A stretch of 37,456 nucleotides of DNA from a virus. The translations under genes were made by a program, and so were the position numbers. The notes beneath the pieces are model-generated. The model ran no database searches. It saw only the letters and a program-made list of their open reading frames with translations, and was not told where the DNA came from. The DNA is taken from IMG/VR virus record IMGVR_UViG_3300048592_001375, positions 1-37,456 of that record. One strand, written 5' to 3'. Positions 1 to 5,786 of the stretch are shown here, piece by piece. Numbering within the stretch: position 1 is the first letter of the stretch; the number at the start of each line of letters is the position of its first letter.

Positions 1-123
1 AGCCGCAAGACGCTGGAACGTGCCGCGCGACTCGTGCGCGGGTTCATCCGTGTTGACGGAGAGATTCAGGAGTACACGGCGCAAGAATGGGTACGAGTGC
101 CGTTCCGTGATCTGATTGGATAA
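1..123 (+). CDS. 3' end of an unknown cassette gene
   Basis: The window opens inside an open reading frame whose last 40 codons are visible, ending in VRVPFRDLIG and a TAA at 121-123. The stop codon lies inside the first box (GGATAAC) of the palindromic site that follows, exactly as the stops of the next genes do, so this is the gene of the cassette to the left. I recognise no family in the visible residues. The array therefore continues beyond the left edge. Confidence 0.6.
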   Translation, partial: SRKTLERAARLVRGFIRVDGEIQEYTAQEWVRVPFRDLIG

Positions 124-177
124 CGCTTCGGTTCACCCGGGCGTACTCGCCTCGGGTGCAACCGATTTGTTATGCCG
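118..177 (+). repeat. attC-like palindromic site 1
   Basis: An imperfect palindrome of about 60 bp. It starts GGATAAC (118-124) and ends GTTATGCC (169-176). The inner arms are CGGTTCACCCG (129-139) and CGGGTGCAACCG (153-164), which pair completely except for one extra C in the second arm. Box, arm, short loop, arm, box is the layout of integron attC sites. The extra base is in the second half; canonical attC carries it in the first half. Confidence 0.6.
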
Positions 178-196
178 CTTTTTGGAGGAGGGTTAA

Positions 197-487
197 ATGA
201 CCAGTGCATCCAAGTCTATGCCGAATCCCGATCATTTCGGACGCCGGAATTGGCCGTGGCCCGGCCATCCTGGCAGCCAATTGGCACTGTGGCACGGACT
301 CTACCAGAAGATTAGAGAGCTTCGCGACGGACCCTACAAAGAGGATCCCGATGCCTTGTGGCAATCGCTGGAAGCCCTCACGTATCATCTGCGCGACCTG
401 GGCGAACAACTGGACAACTTGTGGCAGGCCCGCCGCGAAGAAAACAGACGTGCCCGTGATTCCGTGCCCGTGGATCCGCCGGCATAA
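197..487 (+). CDS. Cassette protein, unknown function (96 aa)
   Basis: The ATG at 197 has a strong GGAGGAGGG ribosome binding site at 183-191, 10 bp after the end of site 1. The TAA at 485-487 lies in the GGCATAAC box of the next site. The protein is 96 aa, hydrophilic, with a Trp-rich N-terminal third and a helical, charged C-terminal half (a likely coiled coil from about residue 40 to 85). It ends VPVDPPA, and the last five codons resemble the ends of two other genes in this array. No known family is evident. The placement, not the sequence, makes it a cassette gene. Confidence 0.65.
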   Translation: MTSASKSMPNPDHFGRRNWPWPGHPGSQLALWHGLYQKIRELRDGPYKEDPDALWQSLEALTYHLRDLGEQLDNLWQARREENRRARDSVPVDPPA

Positions 488-572
488 CGTCCAGGTGTGA
501 CCGGGCGGCGGCCGGTTGCTTTCCATTTTGGTCGACCTGATCCGCCGCTCCGGTCGACACGTAGTTATCCGG
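482..572 (+). repeat. attC-like palindromic site 2 (long form)
   Basis: A 91-bp imperfect palindrome from GCATAAC (482-488) to GTTATCC (564-570). Inner arms are GTGTGACCGGGCGGCGG and CCGCCGCTCCGGTCGACAC. The second arm has two extra bases seven positions apart, the same spacing as in site 5. The variable loop holds TTCCATTTTGG. Length is inside the known attC range. Confidence 0.58.
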
Positions 573-573
573 C

Positions 574-819
574 TTTTCCGGAGTAAGGATTTTACTTGAT
601 GGGGGCTAAGCCGTGGCTGATGCCCTCCGGTCGGCAGCGTTAGAGCGCCCACCCGTGCTCGGCGGGCTGCATGTCGCGAAAGCGAACCGTGACCGTGATG
701 AACGGCACGCGAAGTGACTGGTAAAGGCAGGTGGGACCCATGCAGTGAGGGGAGATCTGCGAAGCCCGGCTGGCCACGGGAGCCGGGATTTTTCCGTGTC
801 CGTGTTTCGTGCATTGTCC
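574..819 (+). other. Cassette body without a convincing ORF
   Basis: This stretch lies between two palindromic sites and so is a cassette-sized unit. The longest plus-strand frame with a ribosome binding site (GGAGTAAGGA, then ATG at 599) closes after 14 codons at 643. A 26-codon GTG frame (745-825) ends in the next site but has no convincing binding site. The sequence is G-rich with several short complementary blocks (for example CCCGGCTGGCCACGGGAGCCGGG at 765-787 contains self-complementary parts). It may carry an RNA or a promoter, or be a decayed gene; I cannot tell. Confidence 0.35.
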
Positions 820-878
820 GGATAACGACCAAGGTTCACCCGGCGGTACTCCGCTCGGGTGCAACCGTAGTTATGCCG
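820..878 (+). repeat. attC-like palindromic site 3
   Basis: A 59-bp site from GGATAAC (820-826) to GTTATGCC (870-877). The arms GGTTCACCCGG and CTCGGGTGCAACC enclose the loop CGGTACTCCG, with one extra C in the second arm. It is nearly identical to site 4 and closely matches site 1. Confidence 0.6.
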
Positions 879-902
879 TTTTTTTAGAGGGAGGTTTGAT
901 CC

Positions 903-1289
903 GTGACATACATTCCGATTCCCGTCGCCGTGGCCCATCAGATCGGCGACCGTCACAAGAAAGACATTGTGCTGATCGTCGGTTGGGACGAGGACAGCAA
1001 CAAGACCAACATCGTCACGTGGGGCCGTGAGCCGCCGCAAAAGGAAGCGGCTGCCAAGGCCGGCGACACAGTCGTCAAGCAGCTCGGTCTGCTGATGGAT
1101 GGCCACGCGGACGTTCACGAGGACTTCCGCCGCGAAGGCGAAGCGGCCCTGGAGGTGGACAGGCTACGGTTGCTGGCCGTGGAACTGTGGAACGTCAGAG
1201 GTCCCTATTCGCTCAGTGTCGAGGACGAGGAGAAGATGCTTGCGCGGTTCCCGTGGCTCCGTGCCGTGTCCGTGGATTCGCCGGCATAA
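903..1289 (+). CDS. Cassette protein, unknown function (128 aa)
   Basis: A GTG at 903 preceded by GAGGGAGG at 887-894 starts this 128-aa protein, and its TAA (1287-1289) is inside the next palindromic site. It is soluble and acidic. The N-terminal half (MTYIPIPVAVAHQIGDRHKK, then an IVLIVGWD strand and WGREPPQKEAAAKAGDTVVKQLG) looks like a compact alpha/beta fold, the type of small protein common among phage early genes. It ends VSVDSPA, matching the end of the cassette gene at 197-487. No family is identified. Confidence 0.68.
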   Translation: MTYIPIPVAVAHQIGDRHKKDIVLIVGWDEDSNKTNIVTWGREPPQKEAAAKAGDTVVKQLGLLMDGHADVHEDFRREGEAALEVDRLRLLAVELWNVRGPYSLSVEDEEKMLARFPWLRAVSVDSPA

Positions 1290-1341
1290 CGACCGCGGTT
1301 CACCCGGCGGTACTCCGCTCGGGTGCAACCGTAGTTATGCG
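1283..1341 (+). repeat. attC-like palindromic site 4
   Basis: A 59-bp site from GGCATAAC (1283-1290) to GTTATGC (1334-1340). Its arms GGTTCACCCGG / CTCGGGTGCAACC and its loop are the same as in site 3. One extra C lies in the second arm. The upstream stop codon is in the first box. Confidence 0.6.
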
Positions 1342-1364
1342 GTTTTTTCAGGAGGATTTGTGGC

Positions 1365-1574
1365 GTGGCTAGATACCGATTGACCGTGTTGCCAGAGCAG
1401 GGGAACGATTCACCAGAGGTCTACTTCATCGAGTCTCGTAAAACGATCGACCGATCCGTGCTGTCCGTGGCTGGTTTGCTGCTTGATGGCGGGATTGAGA
1501 CGCAAGTCGTGTTGGATCAACTGCCGACAGCCGAGTCCTACGTGTCCGTGTGCGAACTTGGACGCTCGGCATAA
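1365..1574 (+). CDS. Cassette protein, unknown function (69 aa)
   Basis: The GTG at 1365 has AGGAGG at 1350-1355 with 9 bp spacing. The nearby GTG at 1360 is in another frame that closes after a few codons, so 1365 is chosen. The 69-aa product begins MARYRLTVLPEQGNDSPEVYF and looks like a small beta-rich protein. The stop (1572-1574) is in the next palindromic site. No family is recognised. Confidence 0.58.
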   Translation: MARYRLTVLPEQGNDSPEVYFIESRKTIDRSVLSVAGLLLDGGIETQVVLDQLPTAESYVSVCELGRSA

Positions 1575-1659
1575 CGAACAAGGATCACCCGGTCGCCGCG
1601 GGTGACTTTCCATTTTTTGCGACCCGATCGGCGACTCGGGTGCATCCGTTGTTATGCCG
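1569..1659 (+). repeat. attC-like palindromic site 5 (long form)
   Basis: A 91-bp site from GCATAAC (1569-1575) to GTTATGCCG (1651-1659). The arms GGATCACCCGGTCGCCG and CGGCGACTCGGGTGCATCC pair with two extra bases, seven positions apart, in the second arm. The loop contains TTCCATTTTT, as in site 2, so sites 2 and 5 form a long subtype. Confidence 0.6.
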
Positions 1660-1681
1660 TGTTTGGTGTGGAGGAAATCCC

Positions 1682-1912
1682 GTGGAGTGCCCATTAGGCC
1701 AAGCGTGTGCGCTGCCAGAGTGTGACCCGTGGTGCCATTACGATTTGGAGAATGGCAACGCGACGAACCCGCTGGAGTTGAGATGGTGCCCCGAGTGTGA
1801 CCGCGAGACCAAGCACCGGCGGCTATCCGTGTCGTGTGTCGAATGTACCGTGTGCCTGGAGACGACAGCGGACATCGTGTCCGTTCCGTGTCCCGTGGAT
1901 TCACCGGCATAA
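1682..1912 (+). CDS. Cys-rich cassette protein (76 aa)
   Basis: The GTG at 1682 follows a GGAGG at 1670-1674, about 23 bp after site 5; the frame is open further upstream but only through the palindrome, so the internal GTG is preferred. The 76-aa product has eleven Cys, arranged as CPLGQAC, CDPWC, WCPEC and CVECTVC, which suggests one or two small zinc-binding knuckles. It ends CPVDSPA. The TAA at 1910-1912 is inside the half site that follows. Function is unknown. Confidence 0.55.
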   Translation: MECPLGQACALPECDPWCHYDLENGNATNPLELRWCPECDRETKHRRLSVSCVECTVCLETTADIVSVPCPVDSPA

Positions 1913-1929
1913 CTACTGATTAACCCGCC
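1906..1929 (+). repeat. attC-like half site 6 (first half only)
   Basis: GGCATAAC (1906-1913) and then TGATTAACCCG resemble the first box and first arm of the complete sites. No second arm or GTTATGC follows; the 10-bp repeats start at 1931 instead. This looks like the truncated right edge of the cassette array. Confidence 0.5.
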
Positions 1930-1930
1930 T

Positions 1931-1987
1931 TGACCGAGACTGACCGAGACTGACCGAGACTGACCGAGACTGACCGAGACTGACCGA
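1931..1987 (+). repeat. Iteron array: 5.7 copies of TGACCGAGAC
   Basis: Five exact 10-bp direct repeats (1931-1980) and a sixth partial copy (1981-1987) whose last base is the A of the next gene's ATG. A 10-bp period puts every copy on the same face of the helix. The core octamer TGACCGAG recurs four times inside the downstream gene. I infer binding sites for the encoded winged-helix protein, serving autoregulation or replication initiation. No normal ribosome binding site fits in front of the ATG. Confidence 0.75.
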
Positions 1988-2877
1988 TGGAACGGCAACT
2001 GAGTCTAAATCTTGGGACCGAAGAAGAGCGAGTTGCGAGCGTGCGGACCTACCTGCAGCCAGTCGAGCTGGCACCGCGTCAAGTCGCCGCAGTGGCCCTG
2101 ATTGTGGGCTGTGGCGAGGCGATCCAGGTACTTGGTCAGCCCGCTCGCCGTTGGTGTGCCGACAAGGCCACCATCTCTGAAAAGGCCAAGAAATACGGGC
2201 TAAATTGCTCTGGGAACACGTTCCTGCGGGCGGTCGAAGAGCTGGAGTTTCGGCGAATTGTGGGTGTCCTGCGGAACACGCGGCCGTGGACTTACGCGGT
2301 GTCGTTGGCGGCGCTGGCGAAAGTGGAAATGCGACGCAACGATCCGATTGCGGCGCTGGAGTCGTTGCCTTGCTTCGGGGGCCTAGAGGGGGGTGACCGA
2401 GGCGAATCTCGGTCACCCTCGGTCACCCTCGGTCAGGGCGCTCGTGACCGTGAAAGAATACATACTCAAAATCCGTGTCCTACCGTGTACCGTGCTTCCG
2501 TGGACGTCACGAGCGGCGGCGGATTGGCTGACCGAATGCAGCGGCCGTGGGATCGGGCAGCGGGATTGTGTGACGAGGACCTGGTCCGCGCCGTGGTGGA
2601 GGGCGACCTGGATCCGATACGGCGGCTGTGGGAAGAGGCGAAGGTGCTGGAGTGGGTGGGCTGCAATCGTGCGGTTAGCGATGACGAGACGCTTCGATTC
2701 CTTGCGATCGTCCACCACTGTGCGACGTCGCCGGGGATCAATCAGAGCCGCATGGGCGTGCTGGTCAATCGCGTCAAGCGTGGGCTGGACGCGACCAAGA
2801 CGCGGCAGGCATCGGACCAATGGGCGGCGGCGGTGATGGCTCGGCGGCACAAGCATGCGGAGGCAGCGGCAAGATGA
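1987..2877 (+). CDS. Winged-helix protein, candidate phage replication initiator
   Basis: A 296-aa protein. Residues about 10-110 hold an alpha-helical region with a likely winged helix (KATISEKAKKYGL, then NTFLRAVEELEFRRIVGVL). A low-complexity linker follows at about 135-165, and a second helical domain at about 185-290 (VRAVVEGDLDPIRRLWEEAK, then LRFLAIVHHC). The linker is encoded by four copies of the same octamer that forms the upstream iterons. N-terminal DNA-binding domain, origin repeats inside the gene, C-terminal partner domain is the layout of lambda O-type initiators; sequence homology to O is not evident. The ATG at 1987 is the only good in-frame start but overlaps the repeats and lacks a clear binding site. 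The gene ends in an ATGA overlap with the next. Confidence 0.6.
   Translation: MERQLSLNLGTEEERVASVRTYLQPVELAPRQVAAVALIVGCGEAIQVLGQPARRWCADKATISEKAKKYGLNCSGNTFLRAVEELEFRRIVGVLRNTRPWTYAVSLAALAKVEMRRNDPIAALESLPCFGGLEGGDRGESRSPSVTLGQGARDRERIHTQNPCPTVYRASVDVTSGGGLADRMQRPWDRAAGLCDEDLVRAVVEGDLDPIRRLWEEAKVLEWVGCNRAVSDDETLRFLAIVHHCATSPGINQSRMGVLVNRVKRGLDATKTRQASDQWAAAVMARRHKHAEAAAR
2394..2435. repeat. Intragenic iterons, candidate replication origin
   Basis: TGACCGAG occurs at 2394-2401 on the plus strand, and its complement CTCGGTCA at 2408-2415, 2418-2425 and 2428-2435, the last three with an exact 10-bp period. The first and second copies face each other. It is the same octamer as the upstream array at 1931-1987. 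An origin inside the initiator gene is known from lambdoid phages; the assignment here is inference. Confidence 0.6.
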
Positions 2878-3089
2878 GCGAAGGTCTGGACGTACTGCGG
2901 CGGCGGATCGCCAACGAGTTCCCCCACGTGTCGATTGACGCATGCGTCGAGATCGCCATGCGTGGGGCGTGCCTGGTCGTGTCTGGCGACGAGATCGAGG
3001 CGTTAGTGAGTTGTGAGGCGGACCTTGCCCTGTTGCGGCCCAGGCCGCTGGGGACGCTGCTGCAGCCGCAACGGAGGCTGTTCGAATGA
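2874..3089 (+). CDS. Small protein of unknown function (71 aa)
   Basis: The ATG at 2874 overlaps the TGA of the previous gene (ATGA), so the two are translationally coupled and the longer upstream start is not needed. The 71-aa product (MSEGLDVLRRRIANEFPHVS...) is helical and slightly acidic, with an Arg-Pro-rich C-terminus. No family is recognised. Its position suggests an early-gene or replication accessory role. Confidence 0.6.
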   Translation: MSEGLDVLRRRIANEFPHVSIDACVEIAMRGACLVVSGDEIEALVSCEADLALLRPRPLGTLLQPQRRLFE

Positions 3090-3132
3090 GACTTTGGCTT
3101 TTGATTCACGGCATTTACTGAGGGGGATTGCG

Positions 3133-3324
3133 ATGCTGTTACCTCGTCAGTCGCCGCCGGTCGATCATCGTGAGCGTGATCCTGCGGTTCCCCAGCGGGG
3201 CCGGGGGCCTCGGCATGTGATCGTCCGGGCTGCGGACGGGCGGGCGATGTTGCTGGGCGAGGCCGTGTGTCGAGGGGAAGTTGGCGGGCGGAACGTGGAG
3301 GGTTCGGCGAACGGCGGGCGTTAG
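3133..3324 (+). CDS. Small basic protein ending in a repeat (63 aa)
   Basis: The ATG at 3133 has GAGGGGG at 3120-3126. The 63-aa product is rich in Arg, Pro and Gly (MLLPRQSPPVDHRERDPAVP). Its last codons (ANGGR and the stop) are supplied by the palindromic repeat that begins at 3304, so the original C-terminus may have been lost. The large protease gene at 17902-19326 also ends in ANGGR from the same repeat family. Function is unknown. Confidence 0.42.
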   Translation: MLLPRQSPPVDHRERDPAVPQRGRGPRHVIVRAADGRAMLLGEAVCRGEVGGRNVEGSANGGR

Positions 3325-3370
3325 CCCGTCCGGTGTGTGTACCCGCCGGGCTAACGCCCGGGGTTCGCCT
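3304..3370. repeat. REP-1 palindrome, paired copy
   Basis: A forward unit (core GGCGGGCGTTAGCCCGTC) is followed by a diverged inverted unit (GGGCTAACGCCCGGGGTTCG). Each unit is itself a palindrome. At least eleven units of this family are scattered over the window at intergenic positions. Confidence 0.85.
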
Positions 3371-3449
3371 GGGGAAAGACTCCGGCGGCTGGCAGGGAGC
3401 TGGCAGCCGGCTTGGCGGGTGCTTGAGGCGGCCGCCAAGGGCAAGGACT

Positions 3450-3487
3450 CCGCTGCGGAGCGTGGAGGGAAACACGCTCCGCGGCGG
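3450..3487. repeat. Strong hairpin ahead of the ParB-domain gene
   Basis: CCGCTGCGGAGCGTG (3450-3464) pairs with CACGCTCCGCGGCGG (3473-3487) across an 8-nt purine-rich loop, with one mismatch. It ends 19 bp before the next start codon and could act on the mRNA leader. No T-tract follows, so it is not a simple terminator. Confidence 0.6.
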
Positions 3488-3506
3488 GTTGGAAGAGGAT
3501 GCTGGG

Positions 3507-5786
3507 ATGTCGATTACGGTCGAAGCGAAACGCCGAAAACGACCTGCGAAAAAAACCGAAGATCCGTGCGCGTGGAAAAACATGGAGGCTTACGAGCCGC
3601 CGGCCGAGCCGCCGGCGGATGCCTTGCCAACCTTCGAGCGAGCGGCAACGGAAGGCATCGGCAAGACGCACATCGCCACGCGTGATGACTGCGGGGCCGA
3701 TGTGCACCTCTGGTCCATTCGCACCGATGCCGGGCAGTGGATGTCAGAGTTGGCTTGCGTTGTGCCGGCGGCCATGCGGAAGTTGGGCCTGCCGAGCAAG
3801 GACGGGAGTATCACGCCGGCGAAGGCGGGCAAGTTCGCCACGCGGACGGAAGCGGAAATTGAGGCGTTGGAGCGGGGGATCGATTGGCTCCAAGAAACGC
3901 GGATCCGGTGTACGGGCGAGGCTGTGACCCTGATTGATGAGGTTTTGGCGATGCTCGAACAGTCGATCAAGGAAATGAGCCAGCGTGATCCCGATCGGCC
4001 GGCCCGCATTCCGGCGCCGGTTGCCGCGGCAACCGGGCGAAAGAACAAGGCGAAACGGCCGGCGCTGGTCGCGGCGGTCGGCTCTGAAAGCCAACCCGCG
4101 GCGGGCCTGGTCGGCGCTCGCGTGGTGGAACTGCCGCTGGACAAGATCCACCGGCGGCCGAGCAACCGGGGCGGGGCGGCGATCGCCATGCCGGACGTCG
4201 CGGACCTGGTGGAGTCGATCGAGGCTCTCGGGCTGTCGCAACCGATCCAAGTGCGGGACACGTCGGACGAACAGAGCCTGCCCCTCGGGCACTACGAGCT
4301 GATCAAGGGCGAGCGGCGGTGGACGGCGTTTCGGGCGCTGGGGCGGGATACGATTCCGGCGATCGTGCTGAGCGGGCTGTCAGCTCGGGAGGCGTCGATT
4401 CACGCCGGCATGGACAACACCCAGGGGCGGGCGTTGGATCCGATTCAGCGGCTGCGCGAGATCCAGCATGCGGTCGACCATGACGGGTGCACGCTGGAAG
4501 AGGCGGCGCTGAGCCGCGGGATCAAGCCGAAACAGGCGGCCGGGGATCTGCGGGTCTTGGAGCTGCCGGCCGATCTGCTGGCGGCGATCGCCGACGGGAA
4601 ACTGGCTATCAGCGTCGCACGGGCAATGCTGCCCTATCGCGAGATCCCGGCGGCAGTGAAGCGGTTTTCCGCGGCGGTCAAGAAGAATGACTATCGGCTG
4701 CAGCGGACTCAGGACGGGGACAAGACATTGCGGCGATTCGTTTTGGACCTGGTCCGCGAAGTGACGCGGCCGCTGGATGCGAGTACGACGTATTACGCGG
4801 GCTATCAGGGTGGGCACGTGCAGTGCGATGCGGGGCTGGTAAAGCGGCTGGACGACGAGGTGAAGGCTAAGGTCAAGGCGGTCGAGGTGCGGATCGATAA
4901 CAAGCCGACACTGCTGGCGACGGATGTCAAGGCGTGGGAAAAGGAAAACGCGGCGGCGGCGGAAGAGCGGAAGAAGCGGGAAGCCAAGTCGCGCAAGGTC
5001 TCGGCGAAGAAAGCGGTGGCGGCAAACAAGCCGGCGAATCCGAACGCGGAGGCCGAGCAAGACAAGAGCCTCGAGGCCAAGGTCAGCGAGTGGAAGCACC
5101 GGTTTTTGCGACAGGCGATCGCGGGGCACCTGGTCGCCGGCGACTATCGGACTCGCAAGGTTGCTCGCTGGGTGGCTGTGGAGGCAAGGCACGGGCAGTA
5201 CGGGCACGTGCTCGATCAGCAGGACTGGCTGGTGTCTGTGGCGGAACTTCGCGGGTTGACCACTCCCGACGATAAGCGATTGGGCTGCATGCTCGACAGC
5301 TGGGATCTGATCAACCGGCTGATCCCGGACAGCGGGGACCCGTGTTCGGACGCCGAGTCGGTGGAGTGCGAGTTGACCCGGCTACTGCTGTGGCCGGTCG
5401 CCGCCCAGGTGCCGGAGGACTCGATCGCGAAGCTGACGCTAGCGAGGCAGCTGCCGGAGCATTTGCCGGCCCTGGACCGGGAGGGCGTCGAGGTGATCGC
5501 GGAGTATCTGGCAGGGCCTACGTCCGGCTTCATTTGCAAGCCGTGGGCTACTCGCCTGCAGGATGCGTGGGCACGCGGCCGGCGGCCTGGGTCGGAGGAA
5601 GCGGCGATGATTGCGGCACTGCTCAGCTATCCGAACCGCCGGCAGTTGGCGGATTGGGTCGAGGAGTGGGGCGGCGGTCTGGATACCGGCGGCAAGCTGG
5701 ACGACGTGCGGGCGGAGTTGCAGCAGCTGCATGCGAGCGAAGGGCTCAAGCTGCTGGGGTGTCTGGGCGGCAAGAAGCGGAAATAA
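3507..5786 (+). CDS. Large ParB-domain protein
   Basis: The ATG at 3507 follows a GGAAGAGGA stretch; the frame stays open upstream only through repeats. The product is 759 aa. Residues about 205-300 form a ParB/Srx-type N-terminal domain (VVELPLDKIHRRPSNR, ESIEALGLSQPIQV) with the GERRWTAFRALG box expected in the CTP-binding pocket. A KorB/ParB-like helix-turn-helix follows at about 310-375 (CTLEEAALSRGIKPKQAAGDL). A Lys/Ala-rich coiled stretch (about 475-515) leads to a C-terminal half of unknown fold. Length is far above chromosomal ParB (about 300 aa). Large ParB-domain proteins in phage early regions are common; the role may be regulation or plasmid-like partition, but no ParA is present. 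The stop overlaps the next start (TAATG). Confidence 0.85.
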   Translation: MSITVEAKRRKRPAKKTEDPCAWKNMEAYEPPAEPPADALPTFERAATEGIGKTHIATRDDCGADVHLWSIRTDAGQWMSELACVVPAAMRKLGLPSKDGSITPAKAGKFATRTEAEIEALERGIDWLQETRIRCTGEAVTLIDEVLAMLEQSIKEMSQRDPDRPARIPAPVAAATGRKNKAKRPALVAAVGSESQPAAGLVGARVVELPLDKIHRRPSNRGGAAIAMPDVADLVESIEALGLSQPIQVRDTSDEQSLPLGHYELIKGERRWTAFRALGRDTIPAIVLSGLSAREASIHAGMDNTQGRALDPIQRLREIQHAVDHDGCTLEEAALSRGIKPKQAAGDLRVLELPADLLAAIADGKLAISVARAMLPYREIPAAVKRFSAAVKKNDYRLQRTQDGDKTLRRFVLDLVREVTRPLDASTTYYAGYQGGHVQCDAGLVKRLDDEVKAKVKAVEVRIDNKPTLLATDVKAWEKENAAAAEERKKREAKSRKVSAKKAVAANKPANPNAEAEQDKSLEAKVSEWKHRFLRQAIAGHLVAGDYRTRKVARWVAVEARHGQYGHVLDQQDWLVSVAELRGLTTPDDKRLGCMLDSWDLINRLIPDSGDPCSDAESVECELTRLLLWPVAAQVPEDSIAKLTLARQLPEHLPALDREGVEVIAEYLAGPTSGFICKPWATRLQDAWARGRRPGSEEAAMIAALLSYPNRRQLADWVEEWGGGLDTGGKLDDVRAELQQLHASEGLKLLGCLGGKKRK
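4019..4034. repeat. 16-bp palindrome GGTTGCCGCGGCAACC, copy 1
   Basis: A perfect 16-bp palindrome inside the ParB-domain gene. The same sequence occurs at 15863-15878 and 23624-23639, and its central 14 bp at 29694-29707. The spacing of GTT, C, G and AAC resembles the architecture of bacterial parS, though the central bases differ. Confidence 0.7.

Noticed and set aside
574-819. Group II intron (attC-targeting class) remnant in the ORF-less cassette
   Set aside because: Some G-rich blocks recalled intron ends, but no reverse transcriptase frame, no domain V-like hairpin and no exon-binding match could be identified.
606-1118. Long minus-strand ORF (170 aa) across the cassette array
   Set aside because: It runs through two palindromic sites and opposite to a gene with a good binding site; the composition is that of an antisense shadow in GC-rich DNA.
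1931-1990. CRISPR array
   Set aside because: The 10-bp units are contiguous without spacers and far too short for CRISPR repeats.
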